Assembly (NCBI RefSeq): GCF_048773025.1
Contig: NC_133551.1
Coordinates: forward strand, 35,604,501 to 35,668,500
Origin: Camelus bactrianus
Taxonomy: Eukaryota > Chordata > Mammalia > Artiodactyla > Camelidae
Length of the DNA stretch: 64,000 nt
Direction: 5' to 3'
The translations under genes were made by a program, and so were the position numbers. This document shows, one piece after another, positions 1 to 29,420 of the stretch. Position 1 is the stretch's first letter, and each line of letters begins with the position of its first letter. The notes under the pieces were generated by a model. It had not been told where the DNA came from. It made no database searches and saw nothing but the letters and a program-made list of their open reading frames with translations.

Positions 1-304
1 GAAACTAATATGAGCTAAAACAGTGATAGGGCAATGAAGAAACTGGCCTGTTTATATGGCATGATAGGAATCTTTCTTTTTTTCCCCTCTTACATTTTCT
101 AAACTTTCTCTGTTTTAGCTATATGATTTAATTTAGGGCATATAAATAAGAGAAAATCTTATTGAATAAGTGTGAGAATGCTAGATAAGGTGGATGAATG
201 TGTTAGTGAAGATATACATTGAATTGCTTATTTTAAAAAAGGATCCCAAAATACAGTTGTGTAAAACAGATTGAAATTTATTTATATATCACGAGTGAGT
301 TCAA
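1..304. other. AT-rich non-coding flank
   Basis: A/T-rich sequence up to the 5' end of the first L1. I see no gene, exon 1 of CYP2J or recognisable repeat here. It is either CYP2J intron 1 or upstream flank. Confidence 0.5.
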
Positions 305-1987
305 GGGGCACTGCCAAGATGGCAGAGTAGAAGGACACGCAGCTCACCCTCTCCCACGAATACATCAAATTCTGCATCTACATATGGAACAATTCTTAGA
401 GAATGCCTGGGGAACTTCAGCAGAATATCACTTATTATTGGAAATAAAAGGAAAATCCTTACAAAACCTGGTAAGAGAGCGAAAAAAAAATAAAGAATGG
501 AAATTGGTATTGGACCTGTCGCTTAGGGAAGGAGCTCCAAAGGAGGAAAAGCACCCTTATCCTGGGAAGCCCCCTCACCAGTGGGGAGGTCAGCTGGAAC
601 AGAAAACAAGCTTCAGAGAAGCACCTGCTTGGCAGACAGAACAGAGAGAAATTGGCACAGAGGGTTTGAACAATCTCTGGCCTGACACATGAGCTAGTCG
701 GGTTAGGCCAGGATTGGGTGCTAGAGCAAAGGCATGAACACAAAGAGAAAAATTGGGCTGACTACACAGAGACAGCCTCAGAGGGCTGGAGTGTGGCTTG
801 GCTGAGGCTGGGTTTGTGTGCAGAGCAGCCTGGGTCTCCCATATAAAGCACCACTGCTAGTGTGCATAATAGGGAGGCAAACAACACAACACAACCATAA
901 CAGCCCAGAGAGCATTGCTCTGTACAATTGGTGACCCACATTCTAACCAGAAGTGGGGCACTATTCAGACACAACACTGTATTCGCCTTGCTCTAGAGGG
1001 GTACAATTGCTGGTAGACATCTCTTGTTGGAGGCAGGGCTGAATCCTGAATACATTCCCAGAGATTGTGAGACTACACAGGTGAAACTGAGATTTGATTC
1101 AAGCCCCAGGCTGTGGTGGCAAATTCCCTCTGCTGCTATCTTTGTAGACCCATGCCTCTGGTACAACAAGCAGACTTCAGGTGTGTGGCAGGAGCTAGTC
1201 TGCCATTAACAGCAGGCCTGCATATGTGAACTCATATCTGGGTTCTGGGCTTACCCTGTGGCTCATGGTGGATTGAGTGCATGACTGCATGTGCATGATG
1301 GCAGGTGTAAGTGCTTGATGTCAGCAGATCTGCCCTGGTGGCTCTGTGGGTGAAGAAGCTGGGGGATACTAGGGTGGGTTGATGGCATTCCAATGGCTGG
1401 GGCAAAGACAAGGGCAGTGTCAGCAAACTGTACTTTGTAAGCCAGCAAAATGAGTGACAGACAACACCACAGATGGGACTCCCCAGTGGATATCTTTGAA
1501 GGAATACTCAGCTGCTCCTCTCCCAATGGAAGCACTCCAGTCATACCTATGACACACCACAGCTCAGAAACAAGTCTGGACACCTCTATTCCAAAAACAG
1601 AGGAGCAAAAGGGGAGCATACCCGGCACCTGTCACAGCTGTGAGAACCACAGAGGATAGAGGAGGTACCACCCAACCACCAGTGCAGGCTCTGATCACCA
1701 CAACAGCAATCACATCCCCCCAGTAGAGGGGATAACAGCCACCACACAGAGGAGGACAGGTATGGCAAATATCCATACAGATATCCTGAAAAACAGCTCT
1801 CATGACATAATTATTACATGGGCACAGTCTACACAGGAACACTCCCACATTTAAAATTTAAAAAAAAAGCCCTTCACGACCACAGTAAATAACTGTTACT
1901 CCTAAGTTCATAGAATCAGAGAAATACAAGTAAAATGTAGGAGATGAACCACTCCCAATTAAAAGAACAAGAAAAGTCCCGTTAAGA

Positions 1988-2870
1988 ATGAACAATGAAA
2001 TAGACTTTGACAGTCTACTAGAACCTGAGTTGAAAAAGGAAGTGATAAAAGAACTGAAGGAAATAAGAGAGTATATTGATAGAAATGCAGATTACTGTGA
2101 AAAAGAAATAGAAAATATAAATAGGAACCAATTAAAATCAGAAAACTCCATTGCTGGAATAAAAGCTGACCTAAAGGCAGTCAATAGCAGACTAAATAAT
2201 GTGGAAGAACAAATAAGTGATTTAGAAGACAGGATAATGGAAATCACCCAATCATTGCAGCAATGAAAAAAATTGACAATACAATATAAGGGGCTTCTGG
2301 CATAATATAAAGCCTGCCAGTCTACACATAGTAGGGGTCCCAGAGGGAGAAGAAAGACAAAAGGGAATCAAAAATATATTTGAAGAAATCATGACCAAAA
2401 ACTTCTGAAACCTAAAGAAGGAATCAATATCCAAGTACAGAAACAACAAACAGTTCAAAACAAAATGAACTCAAACACACCTACACCAAGACAAATTATA
2501 ATTAGGAAGGCTAAAATTAAGACAAAGGAAAGATGCTAAAGGAAGCAAGAGGAAAACATAGAGTTAGTTGCAAGGGATCCCCTATAAGGATTTCAACTGA
2601 TTCCTCTACAGAAACATTGCCAGCCAGAAGGGAGTGGCAAGATAAATTCAAAATCCTTAAGAGAAAAATCTGCAACATAGAATACTCTACCCTGCAAGAC
2701 TATCTTTTAGGAGAGTAGAATTAAAGAATTTTTCAGACAAGCAAAAACTGAAAGAGTACACCAATACCAAACGTATCCTAAAAGAAATACTGAAAGTTCT
2801 CCTCTAAGTAGAAAAGAAGCAGGGAACCATAGAAAGAGAAAACAATTGGAAATATGATAATGATCAGCCA
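1988..2870 (+). pseudogene. L1 ORF1 remnant (RNA-binding chaperone)
   Basis: The first 92 codons remain open and form the typical charged coiled coil (NNEIDFDSLLEPELKKEV up to SDLEDRIMEITQSLQQ), ending in a stop at 2,264-2,266. The C-terminal domain is still readable in another frame at 2,533-2,715 (STETLPARREWQDKFKILK). Known role: trimeric L1 RNA-binding protein. Broken. Confidence 0.82.
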
Positions 2871-3760
2871 GATAATAAACAGATATAAAAGAAGATAACA
2901 AAATCATAAAATGTGGGACAGCACAGGAAGAAAATGTAGATTTTTTTTTCTCTTGATCATTTTAGGATGTTTGTGAACCTATATGATTACCAATCTAAAA
3001 CAAATAGATATTGTAATGGATTAAAATTCCTGAAAATCAGGGAAACCACAAAACAAAAGCATACAATAAGGTCAAAAAAGCAAAAAGAAAAAAAATCATT
3101 ATAACAAAAAAGGAAATTATCAAACCTAGAAAGGAAAAATGAAAAGACAATGAAAGGAACAAAGAAGAAATACAAAATCAACCGGAAAACAAAGTTTAAA
3201 ATGGCAATAAACACACATCTATCAATAATTACCATAAATATCAATGGGCTAAATACTCCAATCAAAAGACATAGAGTGGTAGATTGGATAATAAACCTAG
3301 AGCCTACAATGTGCTGCCTACAAGAGACCACTTTAGGGTGAAGGACATGCATAGACTGAAAGTGATAGGATAGAAAAAGATGTTTCATGTGAATGGAAAT
3401 GACAAGGAAGCAAGAGTAGCAATACTTACATCAGACAAAATGGACTTTAAAACAAAGGCCATAAAGAAAGATGGCAAAGGACCCTATATCTTAATAAAAG
3501 GAGTAATACAAGAAGAAGATACTACTCTCGTTAACATACATGCACCCTAAAGAGAAGTACCTAAATACATTAAAAAAAAATACAGACATAAAGGAAGAAA
3601 TTGATGGAATGCAATAATAATAGGAGAGTTTAACACCCCACTAACATAATTGGACATATTGTCCAGAATGAAAATTGCTAATGTTGATAAAGCAATTAAG
3701 ATACTAAAAGACACAACAGAACAATTAGATGCAATTAATATTTCTAAGACATTACACCAA

Positions 3761-3827
3761 ATATATATATATATATATATATTATGTATATTATATGTAT
3801 TTTTTATATATATATATATATATACAC
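3761..3827. repeat. (TA)n microsatellite inside L1
   Basis: Two runs of alternating TA separated by a short T-rich spacer, followed by a few CA steps. It interrupts the ORF2 endonuclease region of the sense L1. Confidence 0.85.
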
Positions 3828-6800
3828 ACACTCTTTTCAAGTGCATATTGAATATTTTCAATGTTAGACTACATTCTTAGACCCAAAAGAAGCCTCAACA
3901 AATTTAAGAAGATAGAAATTATTTCAAGCATCTTTTCTGATGTCATGAAACTAGAAATCAACCACAGAAAGAAAAATGAGAGAAAAAAAAAAAGACTGCA
4001 TGGAGACTAAATGACATGCTATTAAAAAAAATAGATAAGTGAGGAAATCAAAGAAGAAATTAAAGAGTCCCTCTGAGACAAATGACAGTGAAAACCAACC
4101 ACACAAAATCTATGGGAGTCAGCAAAAGCAGCCCTGAGACAGAAGTTTATAGTGATACAGACCTTCCTCAAAAAAACAAGAATAGTCTCAAGTAAGCAGT
4201 CTAGCCTACCACCTAAAACAATACAAAAAAGAAGAACAAACAAAACCTAAGATCAGCAGAAGGAAAGAAATGTTAAAGCCTGGGAAAGAAATAAATAAAA
4301 TAGAGATTAAAAAACAATAGAATAAATCAATCAAACCAACAGCTGGGTTTTTGAAAGAGTAAACATAAGCAACAAACCTCTGGCTAGACTCATGAAGAAT
4401 AAATGAGAGAAGAAACAAACAAAATAAGAAATGCAAATGGAGAAATTACAAGCAAAATCACAGAAATATATTTTTTAAAAAAGAGAGAGAGAGACAATTC
4501 TATCAATAACAATATGGCAACAAATTGGACCACCTAGAAGAAACGGACAAGTTTCTAGAAACATATGGTTCACCAAAACTGAACCAAGAAGAAATAGATC
4601 ATTTGAACAGACTGATTACTAGAAGTAAAATGGAATCAGCAATTAAAAAAAAAAAAAAAACAAAAAACCTCTCTAGAAACAAAAGTCCGGGACCAGATAA
4701 CTTGACTGGGGAATTCCCCCAAACACACAAGGAAGAACTCATAGGGATCCTTCTCAGACTCTTTCAAAAGATCGAAAGGAGGGGCACTCCCAAATTCATT
4801 CTATGAAGCCACCATCACCCTGCTACTGAAATCAGACAAAGACAGTAATAAAAAAGAAAATTACAGGCCAATATCTTTGATGAATATAGATGCAAAAGTT
4901 CTCAACAAAATATAGGCAAACAAAATCCATCAACACCTAAAAAATATTGTACCCTGTGATCAAGTTGGACTCATCCCAGGGACACAAGGATGATTCAACA
5001 TATGCAAATCAATCGATGTCATACACCACATTAACAAAAGAAGGGACAGAAATTAAATGATCATCTCAGTAGATGCAGAAAAAGCATTTGGTAAAATTCA
5101 ACACCCATTAATGATAACAATTCTTACCAAAGTGTATATAGAGGGAACATGTCTCACCATAATAAAAGCTATTTATGACAAACCATAGCCAACATAATAC
5201 TCAATGCTAAAAAGTTGAAAGCCTTCCCACTAAAGTCTAGAACAAGACAAGGATGCCTACTCTCACCACTTCTATTCAACATAGTCTTGGCAGTCCTAGC
5301 CACAGCAATCAGACAAGAAAAAGAAAGAAAAGGGATCCAAATTGGATGAAGAGGTAAAATTGTCACTATATGTGGATGACATGATTTTATATATAGAAAA
5401 CTCTAAAGGTTCCACACAAAAACTACTAGAACTGATAAAAGAATTCAGCAAGCAAGCAGGATACATGATTAACATACAAAAACGTGTTGCCTTTCTGTAG
5501 ACTAACAATGAAATAACAGAAAAAGAAAGTAAATATAGAATCCCTTTTAAAATTGCATCAAAATATAAAATAAAATATTTAGGAATAAATCTGATCCAGG
5601 AAGTGAAAGGCTTATACATGTAGAATTGCAAAACATTGATTAAGCAAATTAAAGATTATTTAAATTAAAAGATATCTTATGCTCTTGGTTTGGAAGAATC
5701 AATGTTGTTAAAATGGTTATATAACCCAAAGCAATCTACAAATTTAATGTGATCCCTATCAAATCACTCAGGATATTTTTCACAGAACTGGAACAAATAA
5801 TCCTAAAATTTATATGGAATCACAAAAGACTCAGAATTGCCAAAACAATACCAAAGAAAAAGAATGAAGCTGGAGGAATAACCCTCCCAGACTTTGGACA
5901 ATACTACAGAGCTACAGTAAACAAAACAGCATGGTTATGGCACAAAAACAGACATATGGACCAATGGTACAGAATAGAGAGCCCAGAAATAAACCCACAT
6001 ACCTATGGTCAATTTATCTTTCACAAAGTGGCAAGAATATACAATGGAGAAAAGACAGTCTCTTCAGCAAGTGGTGTTGGGAAAACTGGACAGCAGCATA
6101 TAGATCAATAAAGTTAGAACACTCCCTCACACCATACACAAAAATAAACTCAAAATGGCTTAAACACTTAAACACAAGACAAGACACTATAAGCTTCCTA
6201 GAAGAAAACATAGGCAAAACATTTTCTGACATTATTCTTAGCAATGTTCTTCCAGGGCAGTCTACCCAGGCAGTAGAAATAAAAGCAAAAATAAACAAAT
6301 GGGACCTAATTAAACTTACAAGCTCTTGCACAGGAAAGGAAACCATAAGCAAAACAAAACGACAAACAAATGGGAAAAAATGTTGTCAAAAGAGGCAATT
6401 GACAAGGGCTTGATTTCCAGAATATATAAACAGTTCATACAACTTAATAACAAAAAAAAAATCCAATACAAAAATGGGCAGAAGACCTCAACAAGCAATT
6501 CTGCAATGAAGACATAAAAATGGCCAATAGGCACATGAATAATGTTCAATATCAGACAAATGTAATTATCAGACTAATTATCAGACAAATACATATCAAA
6601 ACTACAATGATGTATTGCCTCACAGCAGTCAGCAAGGCCATCATCAAAAAGTCTACAAATAATAAATGCTGGAGAGGGTGTGGTGAAAGGGGAACCCTCC
6701 TACGCTGTTGGTAGGAATGAATTTTTATGCTGCCATTATGGAAAACAGTATGGAGATTCCTCAAAAAGTAAAAATAGATTTACCATATGATCTAGCAGTC

Positions 6801-6952
6801 CACTGCTCAGCATATATCTGGAGGGAACTCTAATTCCAAAAGATACATTCACCCCAGTGTTCATAGCAGTACGAGTGACAAGAGCCAAGCCACGGAAACA
6901 AACTAAATGTCCATCAGCAGATGACTGGATAAGGAAGTTGTGGTCTCTATAT

Positions 6953-7030
6953 TTATACATATATATATGTGTGTGTGTATATATATGTATATATATGTGT
7001 GTGTACATACATATATATACACATACATAC
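6953..7030. repeat. (TA/TG)n microsatellite near the L1 3' end
   Basis: Mixed TATA, TGTG and TACA steps within the 3' part of the sense L1, where camelid-type L1s often carry such a tract. Confidence 0.8.
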
Positions 7031-7507
7031 TATATAATACTGCTCAGCCATAAAATACAATAAAATAATGCCATCTACAGCAACATGGTTGGACCCTGAG
7101 ATTGCATTCTAAGTGACGTACACTAAAAAGAGAAAGAATAGTACCACATGACATGAGTTTTATGTGGAATCTAAAAAAAAAAAACTGAACCTTTTTATAA
7201 AACTGAAACAGACTCACAGACATTGAAAACAAACATGGTTATCAGGGGGAAATGGGGGAGGAAAGGGATAAATTGGGAGTTCATTATTTGCAGATTCTAT
7301 GTACTATATATAAAATAGATAAATCAGTTTTATACTGTACAGTACATCGCACTAAATTCAATATCTTATTGTAACCTATAATGAAAAAGAATATGAAAAG
7401 GAATACCTGCATGTATATGTTTGCCTGAAATACTATGCCGTACACCAGAAATTGAAACAACATTGTAAGCTCACTGTACTTCAATTAAAAAAAGGAAATA
7501 AAAAAAA

Positions 7508-10500
7508 TGAAAACAATTCAGATGTACACAGGAAGGCCAGGATAGTAAGGCCACTTTGCAGCGCAAGGTCATCCAAAGACCCCAGTTCCTTCTATCTTGT
7601 TGTTCTCGCCTTGCAACATCTTGTATGAGTTCCATTTTTTTGAAGGGAGAAAGGGGCAGGTGGTGAGAAGCACCTTCCATTTAAGGACATGACTCAGTAG
7701 ATGCACACATCCCCACTGCTCACGTCCCATTGGTCCCACCTGGAGGAGCTGGGCAATGTGGCCTTTGATTGGGAAGCCATGTGGCCAGCTAACATAGAGG
7801 GAGCTCCACCACTCAGAAGAAGAGAAAATATCTTCATGCTTTCATTTAAGGATGAGACATGCAGAGACAGGTAGAAAGAGCCCAACTTTACCCACTAGCT
7901 ATATAGTATACTGCTCCTACATATAACGTAGCAATGTCAGAAGGTACCTGGCAGCTGTGAAGCACTCCATGAAAACCTGTTGGAGTGAACTTGAATTTGA
8001 TTTCCACAGACTGTTCTCAGAATCTTAGCAGAACCCCAAGAACTACCTGTGAGACCATGAATCTTAGCAGGAGCTGATGGGCCCTGAAAGTTCATGTGTG
8101 CATCACTGTGTTCATGTGCACAGGATTTTCCTGGAGAGCAGATCCCTGACATAACACTAGATTTTCAAAGGATTCTATGATTCAAAGAGGGTAAGAATCC
8201 TGTTTATGAAGTTTTATTCTGTATGTCCTTAGGTTTCCTTTTTCACCTTATTGGAAAGAAATACTTTTTAGCTATAAAAGCATTCAAATACATTGAAACA
8301 ATATTTTAAAATACAAATTAGTGATTGAGAGAGAGAATCTTAGCTTTCTGTGTGCAGCCTGCATTGCCCCCTCCATACCCGCTTTCTGCTCAATACTGGT
8401 GAGTGTTCGGGGGAACAAACCATCTCACCTACTGCCGGGGGAATAAGAATTGTTACCCTCTTCCTTTTTAGCTTTTCTTTTTGTGTGTCTTTGCTTTGTT
8501 GACTTTTGAGATTGAGAGCTTAGAGTAACAGGAATCTCCTACAACTTTATATCTTGTGTTTCAGTCTCTTGTCTCACTGACTCACCAGGTCTAATTTTTT
8601 TTATTCTAAACATTTATTTCCTACAATTTATTACTTAACTACTGAATCCTACATTTGGAATTTTTATCCTTCATATTAAATTTCCTGTCTATTAATTTTA
8701 CTTGCCTTTTATAGCTCCTGACTATTTTTCTCTTTATTTTGGGGTTTTTTTTCCCTGATTTTAAGCCTATTTTAGCTTCCTGAGCCATCTTGTTTTAACT
8801 TCTTTTGTTCCCTTATGCTCTCTCTTTTTTTAATGTGTTCTTTTTTGTTGTACGTTGAAATTTATTCTCTGCCTTACAAAGCCTTCCCAGATGACTGTGG
8901 CTCCTACACTTACCTCCATGTAAAGCAATTGGCCCCATGACTGGAGGGTGTACTTAAGAATTGTCAGACATCACTGTATTTAACACAAAGTGATCACACT
9001 GTAAACATGTTTGATCCAGTTCTGTCGGACTAGAAATATGCATGGGCAGAGGCTGGCAAAGATGGAACTCTGAGGATGTTCCTTTCAAGAAATTCTAATT
9101 GAAGGCTGAGTCCCTTCCAAGAACAAGCTGAGATTCCAGGTTGTATACATTGTCAGATAGGAGTCATTTAGCTTAACCTGACATTTTCAGCAGTTCCCAA
9201 AAACATCTTTACTGTACATTCTTTATTCATCAAGAAGTCATTTTCATAAATCCCTAGAGTTCATCCAGGCATTTACAAAGATGAAATAAAAAATCTCAAT
9301 TCCCATTCCTGCCATTTCTTGGACAGAGGCATGTACGTCAGAGACAGACAAGCTTAAGATGGAATCTTGGCTCTGCCCTTTCTATCAAAACAGGACAACT
9401 CTGCTAGTGATGAACAAACATTGGTGGAAAATTCTGGTCAAAAAGGACCATGGAAGGGTTGAGTTTCGAGTTGGTCTTTAATATGGGAGCAGGGTGGTGG
9501 AATAAGACTAAATCCACAGTATTTGCTCCGATGGGGTGATGAGCTGCAGGGAGCTTGGGGTGACATGGGGGAGCATAAGTGGATGGCAGGTGGGGAGGAG
9601 GGTCCCCAGACATCTGGAGGAAATGAGCCCTTTTGTTTGACACCATGGCCTGCAGCTGGACACAGCCCTGCACACAGGAGGCAGGGACAGGGTCTACTTA
9701 GATTTCTCTCTTGAGGAAACATGTCAGGGAAGACTTTGATTAATGACCATTGACTGCCATTCAAGATATGTGAGCACATACCTGCTCATTTGTGTGCAGT
9801 CAGGACACACCTACACACTTTCCCATCCTATTCCTCTTTCTCTCCGAGGCCCCTCACTCTGATTCTCAGTTTCACTCTCTCATTCCACTAAACTCCAAGG
9901 TTCTAGCACCATCTCAGGTTCACATCTTTGTCCTTATATCTTATGTAATGCTTGCCAATTTCCCTCCAACACCCAAAGCTCTCTCACCTTGTCTACATTA
10001 CTTTGAGTGTGACTCATTTTCCTTTTCTGAAAGGCAAAGAAAATCATTCCTTCTGTAGGGTGCTTGTGAAGTTAAATGAGATAAAATGTAAAGGTGCTTA
10101 ACATGGCATCCAGGGAATGTGGGTGGCTATGACCATGAGTGCCTTTTTCCACCTCATCATCCCCGTGCTCTCAACCTCTCTGTGAAGATGAGTGCATAAA
10201 TTCATGCACATTGCACATGGATCCCATTCATTCCCCAGAGGCCGGAGTGGCTGTCTGCCAGGTTCCAGGAATCAAAGTGCCTTTCAGATTGCTGCCCTCC
10301 GCCTTCCTCGTAGAACACTTTGGGAAAGAATAACTTTCCCCTTTAGAACTGGACCGCTGAGGCCCAAAACAAGTAAGGGAACTTTCCCAAGAGCTCACAC
10401 CAGTCAACCATGGAGTTAAGACTTGCACGTGTCTCCAGAACTAATGTGCTCTTCTCCACACCTGACTCCAGCCCATGTTGTTGGAGGGGAAATTCTCCTC

Positions 10501-10940
10501 TGGTTAAACAGATATGATTTGCTAATATATTCAGGCTTGCTACACCAGACACTCATTAAAATGTCTCAGCCTTCTCTGGTGAGTCACGTGTGCTGAGGTT
10601 TCTCCCTTCACTAGCCTCTAAGATGCTTGAGGTTAGAGAATTTGCTTATTTTATTATAGTTGTATCTTTGTGACTGGTTCTTAGGACACATGGTACATGG
10701 TCACTCAATTCAAGTAGGCTGAACATATGAATGAATGATTCTAATCAAAGTTTATATCCTGTAGTGAATTGAACCCAAATATAGTTGAGAAGAGGAAAAA
10801 TGGTAAAAGGTAGAAACATTTGCACCAGACCAAGGTGCCTGCAAACACACCCTCCTTTCAATACAAACTGCACACACACCCTCATTACTGGACACACAGC
10901 CATGTGCATATCCAACTATGACTGTTTTACTATTTTCCAG
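7508..10940 (+). other. CYP2J intron 1, right part: mostly unique
   Basis: No exon was found; I specifically looked for a proline-rich PPGP exon-1 end and saw none. About 7,540-7,900 resembles an old LTR-type repeat (motif CTCACGTCCCATTGG). About 10,330-10,470 is MIR-like (CTGAGGCCCAAAACAAGTAAGGGA). The remainder holds nothing I recognise. Confidence 0.5.
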
Positions 10941-27837
<16,897 letters not shown>

Positions 27838-28175
27838 GGTTGTCCAGGAGGGAGGGGGATGGAAAGTGGGAAGAATCCCCACGTTCCCCCATGGCACTGT
27901 CGCCTGCTGAGAAGGGAGGGAACACAATGACCTGCCTCTGAGGAAGGTCCTAGGACTTGGACTCAGTGGAAACTGGATCCAAACCCCAGGTTTCCCATCC
28001 CCAGTGTAACCCTGAGTGAATCAGTCATGTTGGGAGGGATTTGCCTTTTCACTGAAAAGATAAAAGAGGATAATTATTTTTCTCTAAAGGAAGAATCACT
28101 ATAAAAACAGAGGAAACAATGGACTTTAATGATTTGCATACCATACAGCACATCATAAAAGTTATGGCTCTGACC
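27838..28175 (+). other. CYP2J2: Probable CYP2J 3' UTR
   Basis: I found no AATAAA or ATTAAA for several hundred bases after the stop. Variant hexamers TATAAA (28,100-28,105) and CATAAA (28,154-28,159) are present, the second followed by a G/T-rich stretch and shared with the duplicate copy. The end is therefore inferred near 28,175; transcript evidence would decide it. Confidence 0.45.
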
Positions 28176-28300
28176 TGCCTGCTTCCTTCTTCCTTAGTCC
28201 TGGATTTGCTTCTGGTCTGTTGACGTGGCTTGGGTCAGATTTTGCCAAATAGTGGATCAGAGTTAGTAGTCAGACCCTGGGGCAGCCACACATCGGCCAG

Positions 28301-28895
28301 CAGGGCTCTCAAGGGAAGATATTTTGTTCCTCCTTCCCCCCCATTACGTACCATCTTGACAGGAGTGGGCTGCAGGGGTTACAAGAACTGTTTCCTGACG
28401 CCCCCTGGCAGGGCCCACCCGGGGTTCCCGTGCCTTACTGTAGAACTAGGGCCTCAACAGTGCTTTCCAGGGGCCGTTTGACTGGCGGCAACTGGATGCA
28501 GCTGAAACCGAGAAAGGAAGAGGCCCGTTTCCACCTCCTGTTACACGTGTGCCGTCCCGCCCACAGTGAGAGCCTGACAAGTGCCCTTTCTCGTTCCGTG
28601 TGGAATGAAAGGTGTAGGGGAATGACTCCCAGGACTGCTCAGGACCTTGCTGTGTCCCAAGGTCAGCCCTGTGAACAGAGGGACAGGACTGGAAATGTAG
28701 CAGAGACTGGAAGCGTTACAGCTCTGACCTACTTTATGAGGAATACTTTGCCCTGTTTAACTTTGCTGTCTCACAAGCACACACTGGTGTTTCTGCCATT
28801 ACGTCTCTGAGAATACAGTTCAAATAGATTTGTTATGGAAGACTCTCCTGCATGTTATTCTGATTAGCTTTGCATGAATGCAATCGTGCAATATG
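28301..28895 (+). repeat. High-identity block, copy A (candidate gene-conversion tract)
   Basis: This 595-bp block matches 41,259-41,853 with no gaps and only three differences that I could see (28,356 T/C; 28,768 G/C; 28,783 A/G), about 99.5% identity. Just outside, 28,896-28,985 is about 83% identical, and 27,838-28,190 is roughly 85-90%. A further identical stretch at about 28,193-28,287 is separated by a small cluster of differences. A 126-codon open frame in both copies has no recognisable homology. Confidence 0.85.
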
Positions 28896-29420
28896 TCTAT
28901 TAAGTTAACAGTTTCTTACTCGATAAAATTGCATTGCTTTCCCCAATATCCACATAACTCTGGTGATATTTTCCCACGTGTGGATAAACCAAACCTTAGG
29001 AATTGTTTTATCTGCTTGGAAAGAGTAGTGGAGCTGTGCTTTGGAACCAAGTCTCACATAAATTGTATTTTCACATCAATTGAACAGTTATTTTTTGAGC
29101 ATGAACCGTGAGCCAGTTGCACAGTGATTGAGATGGAAGGGACAGGGCTATTCTGTCTTCAAGCTCACAGTGTAGTGATGGGGGGAATGGAGGATTATAA
29201 ACATACAAAAAATTAAGTAAGTGTACAGTGGTGGTGCCCACTGGGGAAAGGGTACCACAGAAAAAAATTTCTGAAACACACGCAGCCTATGCATCTTTGT
29301 TCACTGCACAGCTGCCTTCAGGGGGAGGGATGTGTGTTGGTAAGTCCCTCAGGTTGATCCCCCCTCTACCTCACCTCTCTTGGAAACCAGTGCAGTACAC
29401 TTTGCCCTGAATTTCTTCCA
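28896..29420 (+). other. Intergenic sequence with an L2-like scrap
   Basis: After the high-identity block, copy A carries about 110 bp still shared with copy B, then sequence missing from copy B from 29,010 on. An antisense L2-like piece (GAACAGTTATTTTTTGAGCATG) lies near 29,080-29,220. No gene is visible. Confidence 0.5.

Larger units (their letters stand above)
3201..7170 (+). pseudogene. L1 ORF2 remnant (endonuclease-reverse transcriptase)
   Basis: The APE-type endonuclease start is visible at 3,201 (MAINTHLSIITININGLNTP, then CCLQET). The reverse transcriptase catalytic box YVDD is at 5,369-5,380 ([14 protein letters not shown]). The C-terminal region at 5,749-6,400 contains [16 protein letters not shown]-type sequence and later [12 protein letters not shown]. 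Frame changes and stops throughout; not functional. Confidence 0.85.
305..7507 (+). mobile_element. L1 LINE, sense, nearly full length but decayed
   Basis: Begins with the L1 5' UTR motif GCCAAGATGGCAGAGTAGAAGG, then about 1.7 kb of UTR, an ORF1 remnant (1,988 to about 2,870), an ORF2 remnant (3,201 to about 7,170), a 3' UTR and an A-rich tail ending near 7,507. Both ORFs are broken by several stops and frameshifts, so it is immobile. Two AT/GT microsatellites have grown inside it. I could not identify a convincing target-site duplication. Confidence 0.9.

Noticed and set aside
1-10940. Possible CYP2J exon 1
   Set aside because: No hydrophobic anchor followed by a proline-rich PPGP hinge and a phase-0 donor could be found; the left 7.5 kb is mostly L1.
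28122-28140. Octamer-like ATTTGCAT in the 3' UTR
   Set aside because: A single short motif, expected by chance, with no supporting promoter context.
28430-28810. A 126-codon open frame with identical translation in both duplicate copies (also 41,388-41,768)
   Set aside because: The identity follows from the whole block being nearly identical at DNA level. No domain, splice context or known protein similarity is visible, so there is no reason to call a gene.
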